Positions 34,413 through 43,595 of a stretch of DNA of 64,000 nucleotides are shown here, one piece after another. The notes under the pieces were generated by a model. That model ran no database searches and had not been told where the DNA came from. It saw nothing but the letters and a program-made list of their open reading frames with translations. The DNA is from Streptomyces sp. NBC_00448. Its GTDB lineage: Bacteria > Actinomycetota > Actinomycetes > Streptomycetales > Streptomycetaceae. Location: contig NZ_CP107913.1 of NCBI RefSeq assembly GCF_036014115.1, positions 6,007,501 to 6,071,500 of the forward strand. The letters run 5' to 3'. The position numbers were made by a program, and so were the translations under genes. Every line of letters starts with the position of its first letter. The first letter of the stretch is position 1.

Positions 34413-35268
34413 CGCCCTGCGGCTCGGCGCCGGCGGCATCCGCCGGCGCCCCGCCCTCCCCGTAGCGGGCCAGCGCCAGCCCGCCGGCCACCGCCAGCAC
34501 GAACCCCGCGACGGCCGCCGGGGCCCAGCCGGCCCGGGTCCTGTCATGCAGCGCGAGCACCCCGACCAGGGCGGGGCCGACCGTCTCGCCCAGCACCATC
34601 CCCGCGGTGGCCGCGGTGACCGAGCCCTGGTGCAGCGCCGAGGTCAGCAGCAGGAAGGCGGCGCCGCCGCCGACCAGCAGGGCGTACGACGCCGGGTTCG
34701 CGACCAGCGCCCGCGCCGTGACCGGGTCGAGCAGCCGCACCGCGACCTCCACCACGCCGAAGCCGAAGCCCGCGCCCAGGCCGAGCAGCGCGGCCCGGAA
34801 CCGCCGCGGGAGCCTCCCGGCGGGCAGCGCGCCCAGCGCCAGTACCGCGAGTGCGGTCGCCAGGATCGCCCAGCGCAGGGTGCTGCCGCCGTGCCCCGAG
34901 CCCTCGCCGCCCGAGGCCAGCGCGAGCAGGGCCAGCCCGCCGCAGACCGTGGCCACCCCGGCCCACTCGCCGCGGGCGAGCCGCGTGCCGAGCAGCGGGC
35001 TCGCCAGGACCGCGGTCACCGCGAGGCTCGCGGCCAGCGCGGCGCCCACCGTGTACACCGGCAGGCCGCGCAGCGCGATCACTTCCAGCACGAAGCCGGC
35101 GCAGTCCAGGGCGAGGCCGGCGATGTACGGGGTCTGGCGGACCGCCGCCACGAGGAGCCCCGCGGCGCCGCGGCCCTCTCCCGCCACCCGTGCGGCCATC
35201 GCTTGCAGTGCCGTTGCCGCGCCGAAACACACCGCGGCGCCGAGCGCCGCGACCAGTCCGATCCCCAT
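34390..35268 (-). CDS. DMT-superfamily (EamA-like) membrane transporter
   Basis: 292 residues with about nine to ten hydrophobic helices in two related halves, the EamA pattern (ALGAAVCFGAATALQAMA opening; GSVTAATAGMVLGETVGPALVGVL near the end). The substrate is unknown. The gene end overlaps the convergent AhpD gene by 23 nt. Repeat cluster 3 lies directly upstream, so its promoter must be in or beyond it. Confidence 0.75.
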   Translation of the reverse strand: MGIGLVAALGAAVCFGAATALQAMAARVAGEGRGAAGLLVAAVRQTPYIAGLALDCAGFVLEVIALRGLPVYTVGAALAASLAVTAVLASPLLGTRLARGEWAGVATVCGGLALLALASGGEGSGHGGSTLRWAILATALAVLALGALPAGRLPRRFRAALLGLGAGFGFGVVEVAVRLLDPVTARALVANPASYALLVGGGAAFLLLTSALHQGSVTAATAGMVLGETVGPALVGVLALHDRTRAGWAPAAVAGFVLAVAGGLALARYGEGGAPADAAGAEPQGVRLGSGG

Positions 35269-35289
35269 CCGCCGATGCTACGGCCCCCC

Positions 35290-36094
35290 GCCCCCCCGCC
35301 CCCCGGGTGCCCCGGTCCCGCCGCCCCCGGGACCACCCCCCCGGTGGTGGGCTGGTCGCGCAGTTCCCCGCGCCCCTTTGGGGCGGTTGCCCGCCGCGGC
35401 AACGATGCTGTGCCGTCGTGGCTTGTCGCGCAGTTCTCCCCCAGAGCTTCGCCTGGGAGGTACCCCCACGCGCCCCTGGGACGGTGCCCCTTGCGGTCGT
35501 GCCTTCGCCTTGCGGCGCGCTGTGGCTGGTCGCTCCGTTCTCCCCCAGAGCTTCGCCTGGGAGGTACCCCCACGCGCCCCTTTGGGGTGGTTGCTCGCCG
35601 CGTTCACAGTGCCGGTGCGTTGTGGCTGGTCGCTCCGTTCTCCCCCAGAGCTTCGCCTGGGAGGGACCCCCACGCGCCCCTGATTTTGTGCGGCTCCTTC
35701 CGCGAAGAAGGGCGCGCCCCTGGGTAGGTGCGGGTTCTTCCGCGGAGGAGGGTGCGCACGCTGCGGGGTGGTCTGAGGCGCGCTGTGCAGCGGGGGCGCG
35801 CCACAACAAGGGGCGCGGGGAACTGCGCGACCAGCCCATCACCGGGGGAAGATCCGGAGAACCCTCGCAAGGGGCAGGCTCTGCGGACGCTCAGCGCGTC
35901 AACAGAACGCAGCCGAGGAGGCGGCACGGGGGCGCCCCCGAAAGGAGCGAGCTTCGTTCCGCGGAAGAGCCGAGGTTACCCAGGGGCGCGTGGGGGTACC
36001 TCCCAGGCGAAGCTCTGGGGGAGAACGGCGCGACAAGCCACCCACCGGGGGGTGGTCCCGGGACGGGCGGGACCGGGCCACCCGGGGGGTCCCG
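35290..36094. repeat. Intergenic repeat cluster 3, three direct long modules plus a second MITE-like element
   Basis: 805 bp without a gene. It holds a short module at about 35352-35376, long modules at about 35421-35475, 35533-35580 and 35635-35681 (all direct), and an inverted long module at 35991-36028. The 35635-36028 segment is bounded by inverted copies (about 47 nt, one G/T difference at GGGACC versus GGTACC). Its interior is the reverse of the 24 kb element. The edge CACCCGGGGGGTC lies 3 nt from the stop of the leftward gene at 36095. Confidence 0.85.
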
Positions 36095-36667
36095 TTACCG
36101 CGGAGCGGTGACGCGTCGCCCGTGTTGGTGCGGGAGCGGCGGGAGCTCCTCCGCGCCGAAGGGATAGACGCGGAGCTGCCGCCAGACATCGTCGGCGCCC
36201 TGTTCGTAGAGGGCGAAGCCGGACGCGGTCCACTCGGCGGCGAACCCCGCCAGCTCGGCCTGCGCCCGATCCATCGCATCCTCGGCGATGCCGTGCGCGA
36301 TGGTGACGTGCGGGTGGTACGGGAACTGGAGCTCCCGGGCCACCGGTCCGGACCGCACCTGCTCCTGGAGCTCACCGCACGCGGCATCCCCCTCGGCGAT
36401 CCGCACGTAGACCACCGGGGAGACCGGCCGGAAGGTCGCGGTGCCGTCGAGCCGCATCACGAACGGCCGCCCGTACGAGGCGACCCGGGAGAGGTGCCGG
36501 CCGAAGCCGTGCAGCTCCTCGCGGGCCACCTCCGTCGGCGGAAGGAGCGTCACATGCGTGGGGATCGCGAAGGCCGCGGGGTCACCGAACCCGGCCCGCC
36601 GCTCCTGCAACAGCCGCCCGTACGGCTCCGGGACCGCGATGGACACGCCGATGGTGGTGGTACCCAC
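36095..36667 (-). CDS. 2'-5' RNA ligase / cyclic phosphodiesterase family protein
   Basis: 190 residues from GTG 36667, chosen because GAGGTG lies 7 nt upstream. Two H-x-T motifs, HVTLLPP (about 38) and HVTIAHG (about 118), are the catalytic pair of the 2H phosphoesterase superfamily. The biological substrate in actinobacteria is unknown. The last residues (TAPR) and stop codon lie at the edge of repeat cluster 3. Confidence 0.85.
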   Translation of the reverse strand: MGTTTIGVSIAVPEPYGRLLQERRAGFGDPAAFAIPTHVTLLPPTEVAREELHGFGRHLSRVASYGRPFVMRLDGTATFRPVSPVVYVRIAEGDAACGELQEQVRSGPVARELQFPYHPHVTIAHGIAEDAMDRAQAELAGFAAEWTASGFALYEQGADDVWRQLRVYPFGAEELPPLPHQHGRRVTAPR

Positions 36668-36796
36668 TGCGTTCACCTCTTTCCCGGGTCGCCTCACGGT
36701 CGTGCTCGTTCGTCCTGCTCAGTGTCGCGCGCATGCCGAGGAACCGGACAGCGACGTGCGTCACAACCCGATCCATCCCGCCGTACGGCCGGTACT

Positions 36797-37810
36797 TCAG
36801 TGCTTCGCCGGCAGGAAGCCGATCCGGTCGTACGCCAGCGCCAGCGTCTCGGCGGCGACGGCCCGTGCCTTCTCGGCTCCCTTGGCCAGAACGGAGTCCA
36901 GCGTCTCGGGGTCTCCCAGATACTCCTGCGTGCGCTCGCGGAACGGTGTGACCCACGCCACGAAGATCTCCGCGAGGTCGGTCTTGAGCGCACCGTAGCC
37001 CTTGCCCGCGTATCGCTCCTCGAGTTCGGCGATTCCGGTGCCAGTGAGGGCGGAGTGAATCCTGAGCAGGTTGCTGATGCCCGGCTTTTCCGTTTCGTCG
37101 TACCGGATGACCGTGTCGGTGTCCGTGACCGCGCCGCGGAACTTCTTCGCCGACGCCTTCGGCTCGTCGAGCAGGTTGACCAGACCCTTCGCGGAGGCCG
37201 CGGACTTGCTCATCTTCGCGGTCGGGTCCTGGAGGTCGTAGATCTTCGCGACCTCGCGCACGATGTGGGCCGCGGGCAGGTTGAAGGTCTGGCCGAAACG
37301 CCCGTTGAACCGCTCGGCGAGGTCCCGGGTCAGCTCGATGTGCTGCCGCTGGTCCTCGCCGACCGGCACCGCGTCGGCCTGGTAGAGCAGGATGTCGGCG
37401 ACCTGGAGGATCGGGTACGTGAACAGGCCCACGGTGGTGCTGTCGGCGCCCTGCCGGGCCGACTTGTCCTTGAACTGCGTCATCCGGGACGCCTCGCCGA
37501 AGCCGGTGATGCAGTTCATCAGCCAGCCGAGCTGCGCGTGCTCGGGCACGTGGCTCTGCACGAAGAGCGTGCAGCGCTCCGGGTCCAGGCCCGCGGCCAG
37601 CAGCTGCGCGGCCGCCAGCCGGGTGTTGGCGCGCAGCGTCGCCGGGTCCTGCGGCACGGTGATCGCGTGCAGGTCCACCACCATGTAGAAGGCGTCGTGG
37701 GTGTCCTGCATCGCGACGTACTGCCGGATCGCACCCAGGTAGTTGCCCAGGTGGAACGAGCTGGCAGTGGGCTGGATGCCGGACAGGGCACGAGGTCGCA
37801 GGTTGGCCAT
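36797..37810 (-). CDS. trpS: Tryptophanyl-tRNA synthetase
   Basis: 337 residues, normal for class I TrpRS. It opens with SGIQPTASSFHLGNYLGAIRQ (HIGH-type motif HLGN at 20-23). KMSKS is present near 195-200, and the VDLHAIT and GEDQRQHIELTRD segments contact ATP and tryptophan. TGGAGGT precedes the ATG. It is divergent from rocD. Confidence 0.97.
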   Translation of the reverse strand: MANLRPRALSGIQPTASSFHLGNYLGAIRQYVAMQDTHDAFYMVVDLHAITVPQDPATLRANTRLAAAQLLAAGLDPERCTLFVQSHVPEHAQLGWLMNCITGFGEASRMTQFKDKSARQGADSTTVGLFTYPILQVADILLYQADAVPVGEDQRQHIELTRDLAERFNGRFGQTFNLPAAHIVREVAKIYDLQDPTAKMSKSAASAKGLVNLLDEPKASAKKFRGAVTDTDTVIRYDETEKPGISNLLRIHSALTGTGIAELEERYAGKGYGALKTDLAEIFVAWVTPFRERTQEYLGDPETLDSVLAKGAEKARAVAAETLALAYDRIGFLPAKH

Positions 37811-37999
37811 ACCTCCATTCTCTCAGGCCGCGGGCCCGCGCCCACACCCCCGGGCGATGCCGTCGATCCTTCGACGCACGGGCGGGTCCGCGGGAGGTTT
37901 CACCGGGACGGCGGTGAGCGACGATAGAAACGAGGGCACCACCCCCGCCCCGCTCCAGGCCCGGCCTGGCTCCTGACGCATGACGAACGGAGTACGCAC

Positions 38000-39256
38000 G
38001 TGACGAACGACGAACCCGGCACCTCGGCTTCCGGCAGCGCCCCGGCTCCCGACAGCACCGCGACCGACCGTGAGATCGCGGTCGTCGAGGAGTACAGCGC
38101 GCACAACTACCACCCGCTGCCCGTCGTCGTCGCCTCCGCCGAGGGCGCGTGGGTGACCGACATCGACGGCCGCCGGTACGTCGACATGCTCGCCGGGTAC
38201 TCGGCGCTCAACTTCGGCCACGGCAACCCGCGGCTGATCGCCGCGGCGAAGGCGCAGCTGGACCGGGTGACGCTCACCTCGCGGGCCTTCCACCACGACC
38301 GGTTCGGCGAGTTCTGCCGGGGGCTCGCCGAGCTGTGCGGCAAGGACATGGTGCTGCCGATGAACACCGGGGCGGAGGCGGTGGAGACCGCGGTGAAGAC
38401 CGCCCGCAAATGGGGCTACCAGGTCAAGGGCGTGCCGGACGGCCGGGCGAAGATCGTCGTCGCCGAGGGGAACTTCCACGGCCGCACCACCACGATCGTC
38501 AGTTTCTCCACCGATCCCGAGGCCCGCGCGGACTTCGGCCCGTACACGCCGGGCTTCACGATCGTCCCGTACGGCGACCTCGCCGCGATGGAGGCCGCGG
38601 TCGACGACGACACCGTGGCGGTGCTGATCGAGCCGATCCAGGGCGAGGCCGGCGTGCTCGTGCCGCCGCCCGGGTACCTCGCCGGGGTGCGGCGGCTCAC
38701 CCGCGAGCGCGGGGTGCTCTTCGTCGCCGACGAGATCCAGTCCGGCCTCGGCCGCACCGGCCGCACCTTCGCCTGCGAGCACGAGGACGTGGTCCCCGAC
38801 GTCTACGTCCTCGGCAAGGCGCTGGGCGGCGGGGTCGTCCCGGTCTCCGCGGTGGTCGCCTCCCGGGACGTGCTCGGCGTCTTCCACCCGGGCGAGCACG
38901 GCTCCACGTTCGGCGGGAACCCGCTGGCGTGCGCGGTCGGCATCGAGGTCGTCGACATGCTGCGGACCGGGGAGTACCAGCAGCGGGCCGCGGAACTCGG
39001 TGACCACCTGCATCGCGAGCTCGCGGCGATCGCCTCCGGCGGGGCGGTCACGGCGGTGCGCGGGCGCGGGCTGTGGGCCGGGCTCGACGTCGATCCCTCG
39101 CTCGGGAGCGGGCGCGCGCTCACCGAGCGGCTGCTCCGGCGGGGCGTGCTCGCCAAGGACACCCACGGGTCCACGATTCGGCTCGCGCCCCCGCTGACCA
39201 TCTCCAAGGAGGATCTCGACTGGTCCCTGGAGCGTCTTCGCGACGCTTTGACCTGA
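38000..39256 (+). CDS. rocD: Ornithine aminotransferase
   Basis: 418 residues from GTG 38000. This is a class III PLP aminotransferase: MNTGAEAVETAVKTARKWGY (phosphate loop), VLFVADEIQSGLGRTG (PLP-ring Asp), and GKALGGGVVPVSAVV (Lys Schiff base). EYSAHNYHPLPVV at the start is characteristic of ornithine aminotransferases. It makes glutamate semialdehyde from ornithine. The TGA is contiguous with the repeat edge (tGACCCCCCG). Confidence 0.93.
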   Translation: MTNDEPGTSASGSAPAPDSTATDREIAVVEEYSAHNYHPLPVVVASAEGAWVTDIDGRRYVDMLAGYSALNFGHGNPRLIAAAKAQLDRVTLTSRAFHHDRFGEFCRGLAELCGKDMVLPMNTGAEAVETAVKTARKWGYQVKGVPDGRAKIVVAEGNFHGRTTTIVSFSTDPEARADFGPYTPGFTIVPYGDLAAMEAAVDDDTVAVLIEPIQGEAGVLVPPPGYLAGVRRLTRERGVLFVADEIQSGLGRTGRTFACEHEDVVPDVYVLGKALGGGVVPVSAVVASRDVLGVFHPGEHGSTFGGNPLACAVGIEVVDMLRTGEYQQRAAELGDHLHRELAAIASGGAVTAVRGRGLWAGLDVDPSLGSGRALTERLLRRGVLAKDTHGSTIRLAPPLTISKEDLDWSLERLRDALT

Positions 39257-39692
39257 CCCCCCGCAGCGGGTGGTCCCGCCCGCCCCGGGACCACCCCCGG
39301 TGGTGGGCTTGTCGCGCCGTTCTCCCCCAGAGCTTCGCCTGGGAGGTACCCCCACGCGCCCCTGGGTGACTTGCGGCTCTTCCGCGGAACGAACCTCGCT
39401 CCTTTCGGGTGCCCCCGTACCGCCTCCTCGGCCGGGTTCTGTTGGCGCGCTGAGCGTCCGCAGGTCTGCCCCTTGCGGGGGTCGCCGGATCTTCCCCCGG
39501 TTGATGGCTGGTCGCGCAGTTCCCCGCGCCCCTTGTTTGTGGCGCGCCACCGCTGCACAGCGCGCCTCACTTGGTGCGGCTCCTTTCGCGGAAGAACCCG
39601 CAGCTTCCCAGGGGCGCGGGGAACTGCGCGACAAGCCCACCACCGGGGGGTGGTCCCTCAACCGGGGGGACGGGGGCACCCGGGGGGTCCTG
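39257..39692. repeat. Intergenic repeat cluster 4 (between rocD and dprE2)
   Basis: No gene is present. It holds a GGTGGTCCCG hairpin, a long module (about 39317-39363), the ~240-bp interior shared with cluster 2, a short module at about 39511-39533, and an inverted short module at about 39609-39633 where the other elements have a long one. The edge CACCCGGGGGGTC at 39677-39689 is 3 nt from the dprE2 stop. Confidence 0.85.
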
Positions 39693-40454
39693 TTACCGCG
39701 GAGTCGTAATGCGGCGGAAGAGGGGGCGGGGGAGGTGGCGGAGGGCGGACATGACGGGGCGGAGCCGGCCCGGCACCCAGATCACCTCGGCCCGGCGCCG
39801 CAAGCCGGACTCGATCGCGGCGGCAACCACCTCGGGTGTCGTGGCGAGCGGCGCGGCGGGCAGATGCGCCGTCATCCGGGTCCGCACGAATCCGGGCCGT
39901 ACCGCCATGACATGGACCCCGCAGGGGTGCAGCGCGTCGCCGAGCCCCTGGGTGAACGCGTCGAGCCCGGCCTTGCTGCTGCCGTAGATGAAGTTCTCCC
40001 GCCGGGCGCGCTCCCCGGCGACGGAGGAGAGCACGACGAGGGAGCCGTGCCCCTGGCGCTGGAGCGCCGCCCCGCAGATCAGGGACGCCGAGACCGCCCC
40101 GGTGTAGTTGGTCGCGGCGACCCGTACGGCCGACAGCGGCTCCTGCTCGTCGCGCGCCTGGTCCCCGAGCACGCCGAAGGCGACCAGCACCATGTCGATG
40201 TCGCCCTCGGCGAAGACCTTGCCGAGGACCTCCTCGTGCGAGCCCGGGTCGAGCGCGTCGAAGCCGGTGACGTGTACGTCGGCGCCGAGCGCGGACAGCT
40301 CGGCCGCGGCGGCGTCCAGCGCGGGGGAGGGCCGCCCGGCCAGGTGCACCCGCCGGGTCCTGCGGGCGATCAGCCGCCGCGCGGTGGCCAGCCCGATCTC
40401 GGAGCCGCCGCCGAGCACCAGCAGGGACTGGGGAGCCCCGAACGCGTCCTTCAT
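39693..40454 (-). CDS. dprE2: Decaprenylphosphoryl-2-keto-beta-D-erythro-pentose reductase (SDR)
   Basis: 253 residues. SDR fold with LLVLGGGSEIGLATARRL (NAD loop), LSSVAGERARRENFIYGSSKAG (S, Y-x3-K catalytic residues) and RPGFVRTRMT. It matches DprE2, which with DprE1 epimerises polyprenylphosphoryl ribose to arabinose. It lies 16 nt downstream of dprE1 on the same strand. Its last codons and stop fall at the repeat edge. Confidence 0.88.
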   Translation of the reverse strand: MKDAFGAPQSLLVLGGGSEIGLATARRLIARRTRRVHLAGRPSPALDAAAAELSALGADVHVTGFDALDPGSHEEVLGKVFAEGDIDMVLVAFGVLGDQARDEQEPLSAVRVAATNYTGAVSASLICGAALQRQGHGSLVVLSSVAGERARRENFIYGSSKAGLDAFTQGLGDALHPCGVHVMAVRPGFVRTRMTAHLPAAPLATTPEVVAAAIESGLRRRAEVIWVPGRLRPVMSALRHLPRPLFRRITTPR

Positions 40455-40470
40455 GAGCGAACTCCCTACG

Positions 40471-41838
40471 TCACAGCGCGAGCCGCCGCGCCAGGTCCGA
40501 GGTGATGGCGCCGCGCGGGTCGTGGCGGGCGCGCAGGGAACGGAAGTCGTCCAGCCGCGGGTACATCCGGGCGAGCATGTCGGGCCGCAGCCGGGAGTCC
40601 TTGGCGAGGTAGACCCGGCCGCCGGCGGCCGCGACCGCCTCGTCGAGCTCGTCGAGGAGCGCGCCGAGCCCCGGCAGCCCCGCGGGGATGTCCAGCGCGA
40701 GGGTCCACCCGGCCATCGGGAAGGAGAGCCAGCCCGGATCGCCCGACCCGAACCGTTTGAGCACCGCGAGGAACGACGGGCAGCCGCGGGTGCTCAGCCG
40801 GCGCACCACCGAACGCAGCGTCTCCTCCTGGCCGTGTCCGACCACGAACTGGTACTGCACGAAGCCGGCCCGGCCGTAGACGAGGTTCCAGTCCGGCAGG
40901 CCGTCCAGCGGGTGGAAGAAGGTGGCGAGCTTCTGGAGCTGGCCGCGCCGCTCGCGGGGCGCCTTGCGGTACCAGAACTCGTTGAACAGCCCGACGGTGG
41001 TGCGGCCGAGCAGCCCGTCGGGCGCGGGGCGCGGCGGGGCCGGCAGCCGGCGCGGGCGGAACGCGAGGGGGGCGCGGCGGGCCCGCTCCGGCAGCGCTTC
41101 GAGCGGGGCGTGGTCGCCGCGGGTGAGCACGGCCCGGCCGGTGCGGGCGCCACGGGCGAGCAGGTCGATCCAGGCCACCGAGTAGCGGTAGTGGTGGTCG
41201 GCGGTGGTCATCCGGGCCATCAGGTCGTCCAGGTCGGTGGCCCGCTCGGTGTCCACGGTCATCAACGACGTCTCGACCGGCAGCAGTTGGATCGTGGCGG
41301 CCAGCACCACCCCGGTCAGGCCCATCCCGCCGGCGGTCGCCCAGAACAGCTCCGGCTCCGCCTCCGGGGTCACCAGCCGGGTCTCGCCGTCGCCGGTCAG
41401 CAGCTCGAAGGCGAGCACGTGCCGGCTGAAGGAGCCCGAGACGTGGTGGTTCTTGCCGTGGATGTCGGCGCCGATCGCGCCGCCGACGGTGACGTAGCGG
41501 GTCCCGGGGGTGACCGGCACGAACCAGCCGAGCGGCAGCAGCACCTCCATCAGCCGGTGCAGCGACACCCCCGCGTCGCAGGTGACCACGCCGCCGACGG
41601 CGTCGATCTCGTGGATACGGTCCAGCGCGGTCATGTCCAGCACCGCGCCGCCCGCGTTCTGCGCCGCGTCGCCGTACGCCCGGCCCAGGCCCCGGGCGAT
41701 GGCGCCGCGGCCGTCGCAGGCCCGTACCGCCTCGACGACCTCCTCGTACGTGCCCGGGCGCAGCAGCCGGGCGGCGGTCGGGGCGGTGCGGCCCCAGCCG
41801 GTGACGGGGGTGGTGGCCGGCGCGAGCGGTACGGGCAT
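40471..41838 (-). CDS. dprE1: Decaprenylphosphoryl-beta-D-ribose 2'-oxidase
   Basis: 455 residues from ATG 41838, close to the 461 of the mycobacterial enzyme. The FAD-binding (PCMH) domain includes ARGLGRAYGDAAQNAGG and TVGGAIGADIHGKNHH. The C-terminal ALO-like domain contains WLSFPMAGWTLALDIP and YLAKDSR. In M. tuberculosis the residue aligned with A381 (LALD) is Cys387, the benzothiazinone attachment site. Here it is Ala, as in naturally insensitive relatives. K413 of YLAKDSR matches the catalytic Lys418. The longer frame to 42174 is not used. There is no strong RBS. Confidence 0.9.
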   Translation of the reverse strand: MPVPLAPATTPVTGWGRTAPTAARLLRPGTYEEVVEAVRACDGRGAIARGLGRAYGDAAQNAGGAVLDMTALDRIHEIDAVGGVVTCDAGVSLHRLMEVLLPLGWFVPVTPGTRYVTVGGAIGADIHGKNHHVSGSFSRHVLAFELLTGDGETRLVTPEAEPELFWATAGGMGLTGVVLAATIQLLPVETSLMTVDTERATDLDDLMARMTTADHHYRYSVAWIDLLARGARTGRAVLTRGDHAPLEALPERARRAPLAFRPRRLPAPPRPAPDGLLGRTTVGLFNEFWYRKAPRERRGQLQKLATFFHPLDGLPDWNLVYGRAGFVQYQFVVGHGQEETLRSVVRRLSTRGCPSFLAVLKRFGSGDPGWLSFPMAGWTLALDIPAGLPGLGALLDELDEAVAAAGGRVYLAKDSRLRPDMLARMYPRLDDFRSLRARHDPRGAITSDLARRLAL

Positions 41839-42098
41839 GTCCGTGAACGTACCGTCGGCCAACCCGGAGAAATGCCCTATGGGGTGAGGTTCGGCGGTAT
41901 ATGCGGCTTTTCTCACCGTAACGGTCGATCGGGAGGGGTAAGCGCGGGTGCCGCACGGTAAGCATTCGCAGTCCGATGGCCGAATCGTATGACTCATGCG
42001 CCGTGTGCGACGCGCACGACGCACGCGACCCAGGGGACGCGGGGACGCGGCCGGCCATCGGCGCGAAGCCCGACCGAGGAAGCGAGGAGGTGCGGCCG

Positions 42099-42608
42099 GT
42101 GTTCCGCCCGGATCACGACCTGCTGACCGTGCTGCGCGGCTGCGGCCGGCAGCCGTACGCCGCCGCCGCGGCAAGGGGGCTGTCGCTGGCCGGCGAGCAC
42201 GGCGCGGTCTGGCTCGCCGCCGGGCTGGCCGGCGCGGCGGCCGACCCGGCCCGCCGCGGCGCGTGGCTGCGCGCCACCGTGCTGGTGGCCGCCTCGCACG
42301 CCGCGAGCATGGCCGTCAAGCGCGTGGTGCGCCGCCCGCGCCCGCAACTGCCGCCCGGAGCCGCGCCACTGGTGCGCACCGCCGGCCGGCACAGCTTCCC
42401 CAGCTCGCACGCCGCCTCCTCCGCCGCCGCCGCGCTCGCCTTCGGCGCGCTCGCCCCGGCCGCGCCCTTCCGCCCGCTCGCGACCGCGATCTGCCTGTCC
42501 CGGCTGGTCGCGGGCGTCCACTACCCGACCGATGTCGCCTTCGGCGCGCTGCTCGGCGCGACCACCGCCCGCCTCGGGCGGGACTGGACCCACAGGGGTG
42601 TGCGATGA
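42099..42608 (+). CDS. PAP2-family polyprenyl phosphate phosphatase
   Basis: 169 residues from GTG 42099, chosen for GAGGAGG about 8 nt upstream and for a length close to mycobacterial Rv3807c; ATG 41976 would add 41 residues. PAP2 motifs are KRVVRRPRP, SFPSSHA and SRLVAGVHYPTDV. The likely role is dephosphorylating decaprenylphosphoryl-5-phosphoribose, the step between UbiA and DprE1. It overlaps ubiA by 4 nt. Confidence 0.85.
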   Translation: MFRPDHDLLTVLRGCGRQPYAAAAARGLSLAGEHGAVWLAAGLAGAAADPARRGAWLRATVLVAASHAASMAVKRVVRRPRPQLPPGAAPLVRTAGRHSFPSSHAASSAAAALAFGALAPAAPFRPLATAICLSRLVAGVHYPTDVAFGALLGATTARLGRDWTHRGVR

Positions 42609-43558
42609 GTGAACCCGCCGCCGTCATCGAGCAGTCGGCGCCGCCGGCGCTCGCCGTCCCCGACACCGGCTGGACCCTCGCCACCGGGCTGCTGCGGGCC
42701 GCCCGGCCCCGGCAGTGGGTGAAGAACGGGCTGGTGCTCGCCGCGCCGTTCGCCGCCGCCCGCCTGCTCGACCTCGACGAGGCGATACGGCTGGCGACCG
42801 CGCTGGTGCTCTTCATCGCCTGCTCGGCCGCGGTCTACCTGATCAACGACGCCCGCGACGCGGAGGCGGACCGGGCCCACCCGGTGAAGTGCCGCCGCCC
42901 GGTCGCCAGCGGCCAGGTCCCGGTCTCCGTCGCCTACACTGCCGGCGGCCTGCTCGCCGTCCTCGCCCCCGCCGTGGGCGCGCTCGCCTGCAACGGCCAC
43001 ACCGCCGCGCTGCTCGCCGCGTACGTGGTCATGCAACTCGCCTACTGCCTGCGGCTGAAGCACATGCTCGTGGTCGACCTCGTCATCGTCACCACCGGCT
43101 TCCTGATGCGGGCCATGGCCGGCGGGCTCGCCCTGAACATCGATCTCTCCCGCTGGTTCCTGATCACCTCCGGCTTCGGCGCGCTGTTCATGGTCGCCGC
43201 CAAGCGGTACTCCGAACTCGTCCTGATGTCGCAGCGCGACGGCGACCTGACCGCCACCCGCGCGCTGCTCGGCGAGTACACCATCGGCTATCTGCGGTTC
43301 GTCTGGCAGCTCGCGGCGGGCGTGGCCGTGCTCGCCTACTGCCTGTGGGCGCTGGAGAGCAGCGGCGGCGAGCACGGCCTGCTGCCCTGGCGGCAGTTGT
43401 CGATGGTCCCCTTCACCCTGTCGGTGCTGCGCTACGCGGTCTTCGCCGATGTCGGCGCCGCCGGTGAGCCCGAGGACGTGGTGCTGCGCGACCGCCCGCT
43501 GCTGGTGATCGCCATGGCCTGGAGCGCGCTGTACGTGCTCGCGGTGGTCAATTCGTGA
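42605..43558 (+). CDS. ubiA: UbiA-family decaprenyl-phosphate phosphoribosyltransferase
   Basis: 317 residues, nine predicted helices. N81-D82-x2-D85-x3-D89 (NDARDAEAD) and the following RAHPVKCRRPVASG form the Mg/PRPP-binding loop. The linkage with dprE1/dprE2, PAP2 and GtrA matches the DPPR synthase of the arabinan pathway (Rv3806c) rather than quinone or heme prenyltransferases. Confidence 0.9.
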   Translation: MSEPAAVIEQSAPPALAVPDTGWTLATGLLRAARPRQWVKNGLVLAAPFAAARLLDLDEAIRLATALVLFIACSAAVYLINDARDAEADRAHPVKCRRPVASGQVPVSVAYTAGGLLAVLAPAVGALACNGHTAALLAAYVVMQLAYCLRLKHMLVVDLVIVTTGFLMRAMAGGLALNIDLSRWFLITSGFGALFMVAAKRYSELVLMSQRDGDLTATRALLGEYTIGYLRFVWQLAAGVAVLAYCLWALESSGGEHGLLPWRQLSMVPFTLSVLRYAVFADVGAAGEPEDVVLRDRPLLVIAMAWSALYVLAVVNS

Positions 43559-43595
43559 GGCGGCGGGTGGGGCGGCCGGTGGGGCGGGTCTCGTC

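Noticed and set aside
35290..36094. CRISPR array, because of several similar units in a row
   Set aside because: Units are unequal in length and spacing, occur in both orientations and also in three other gaps. There are no regular spacers and no cas genes.
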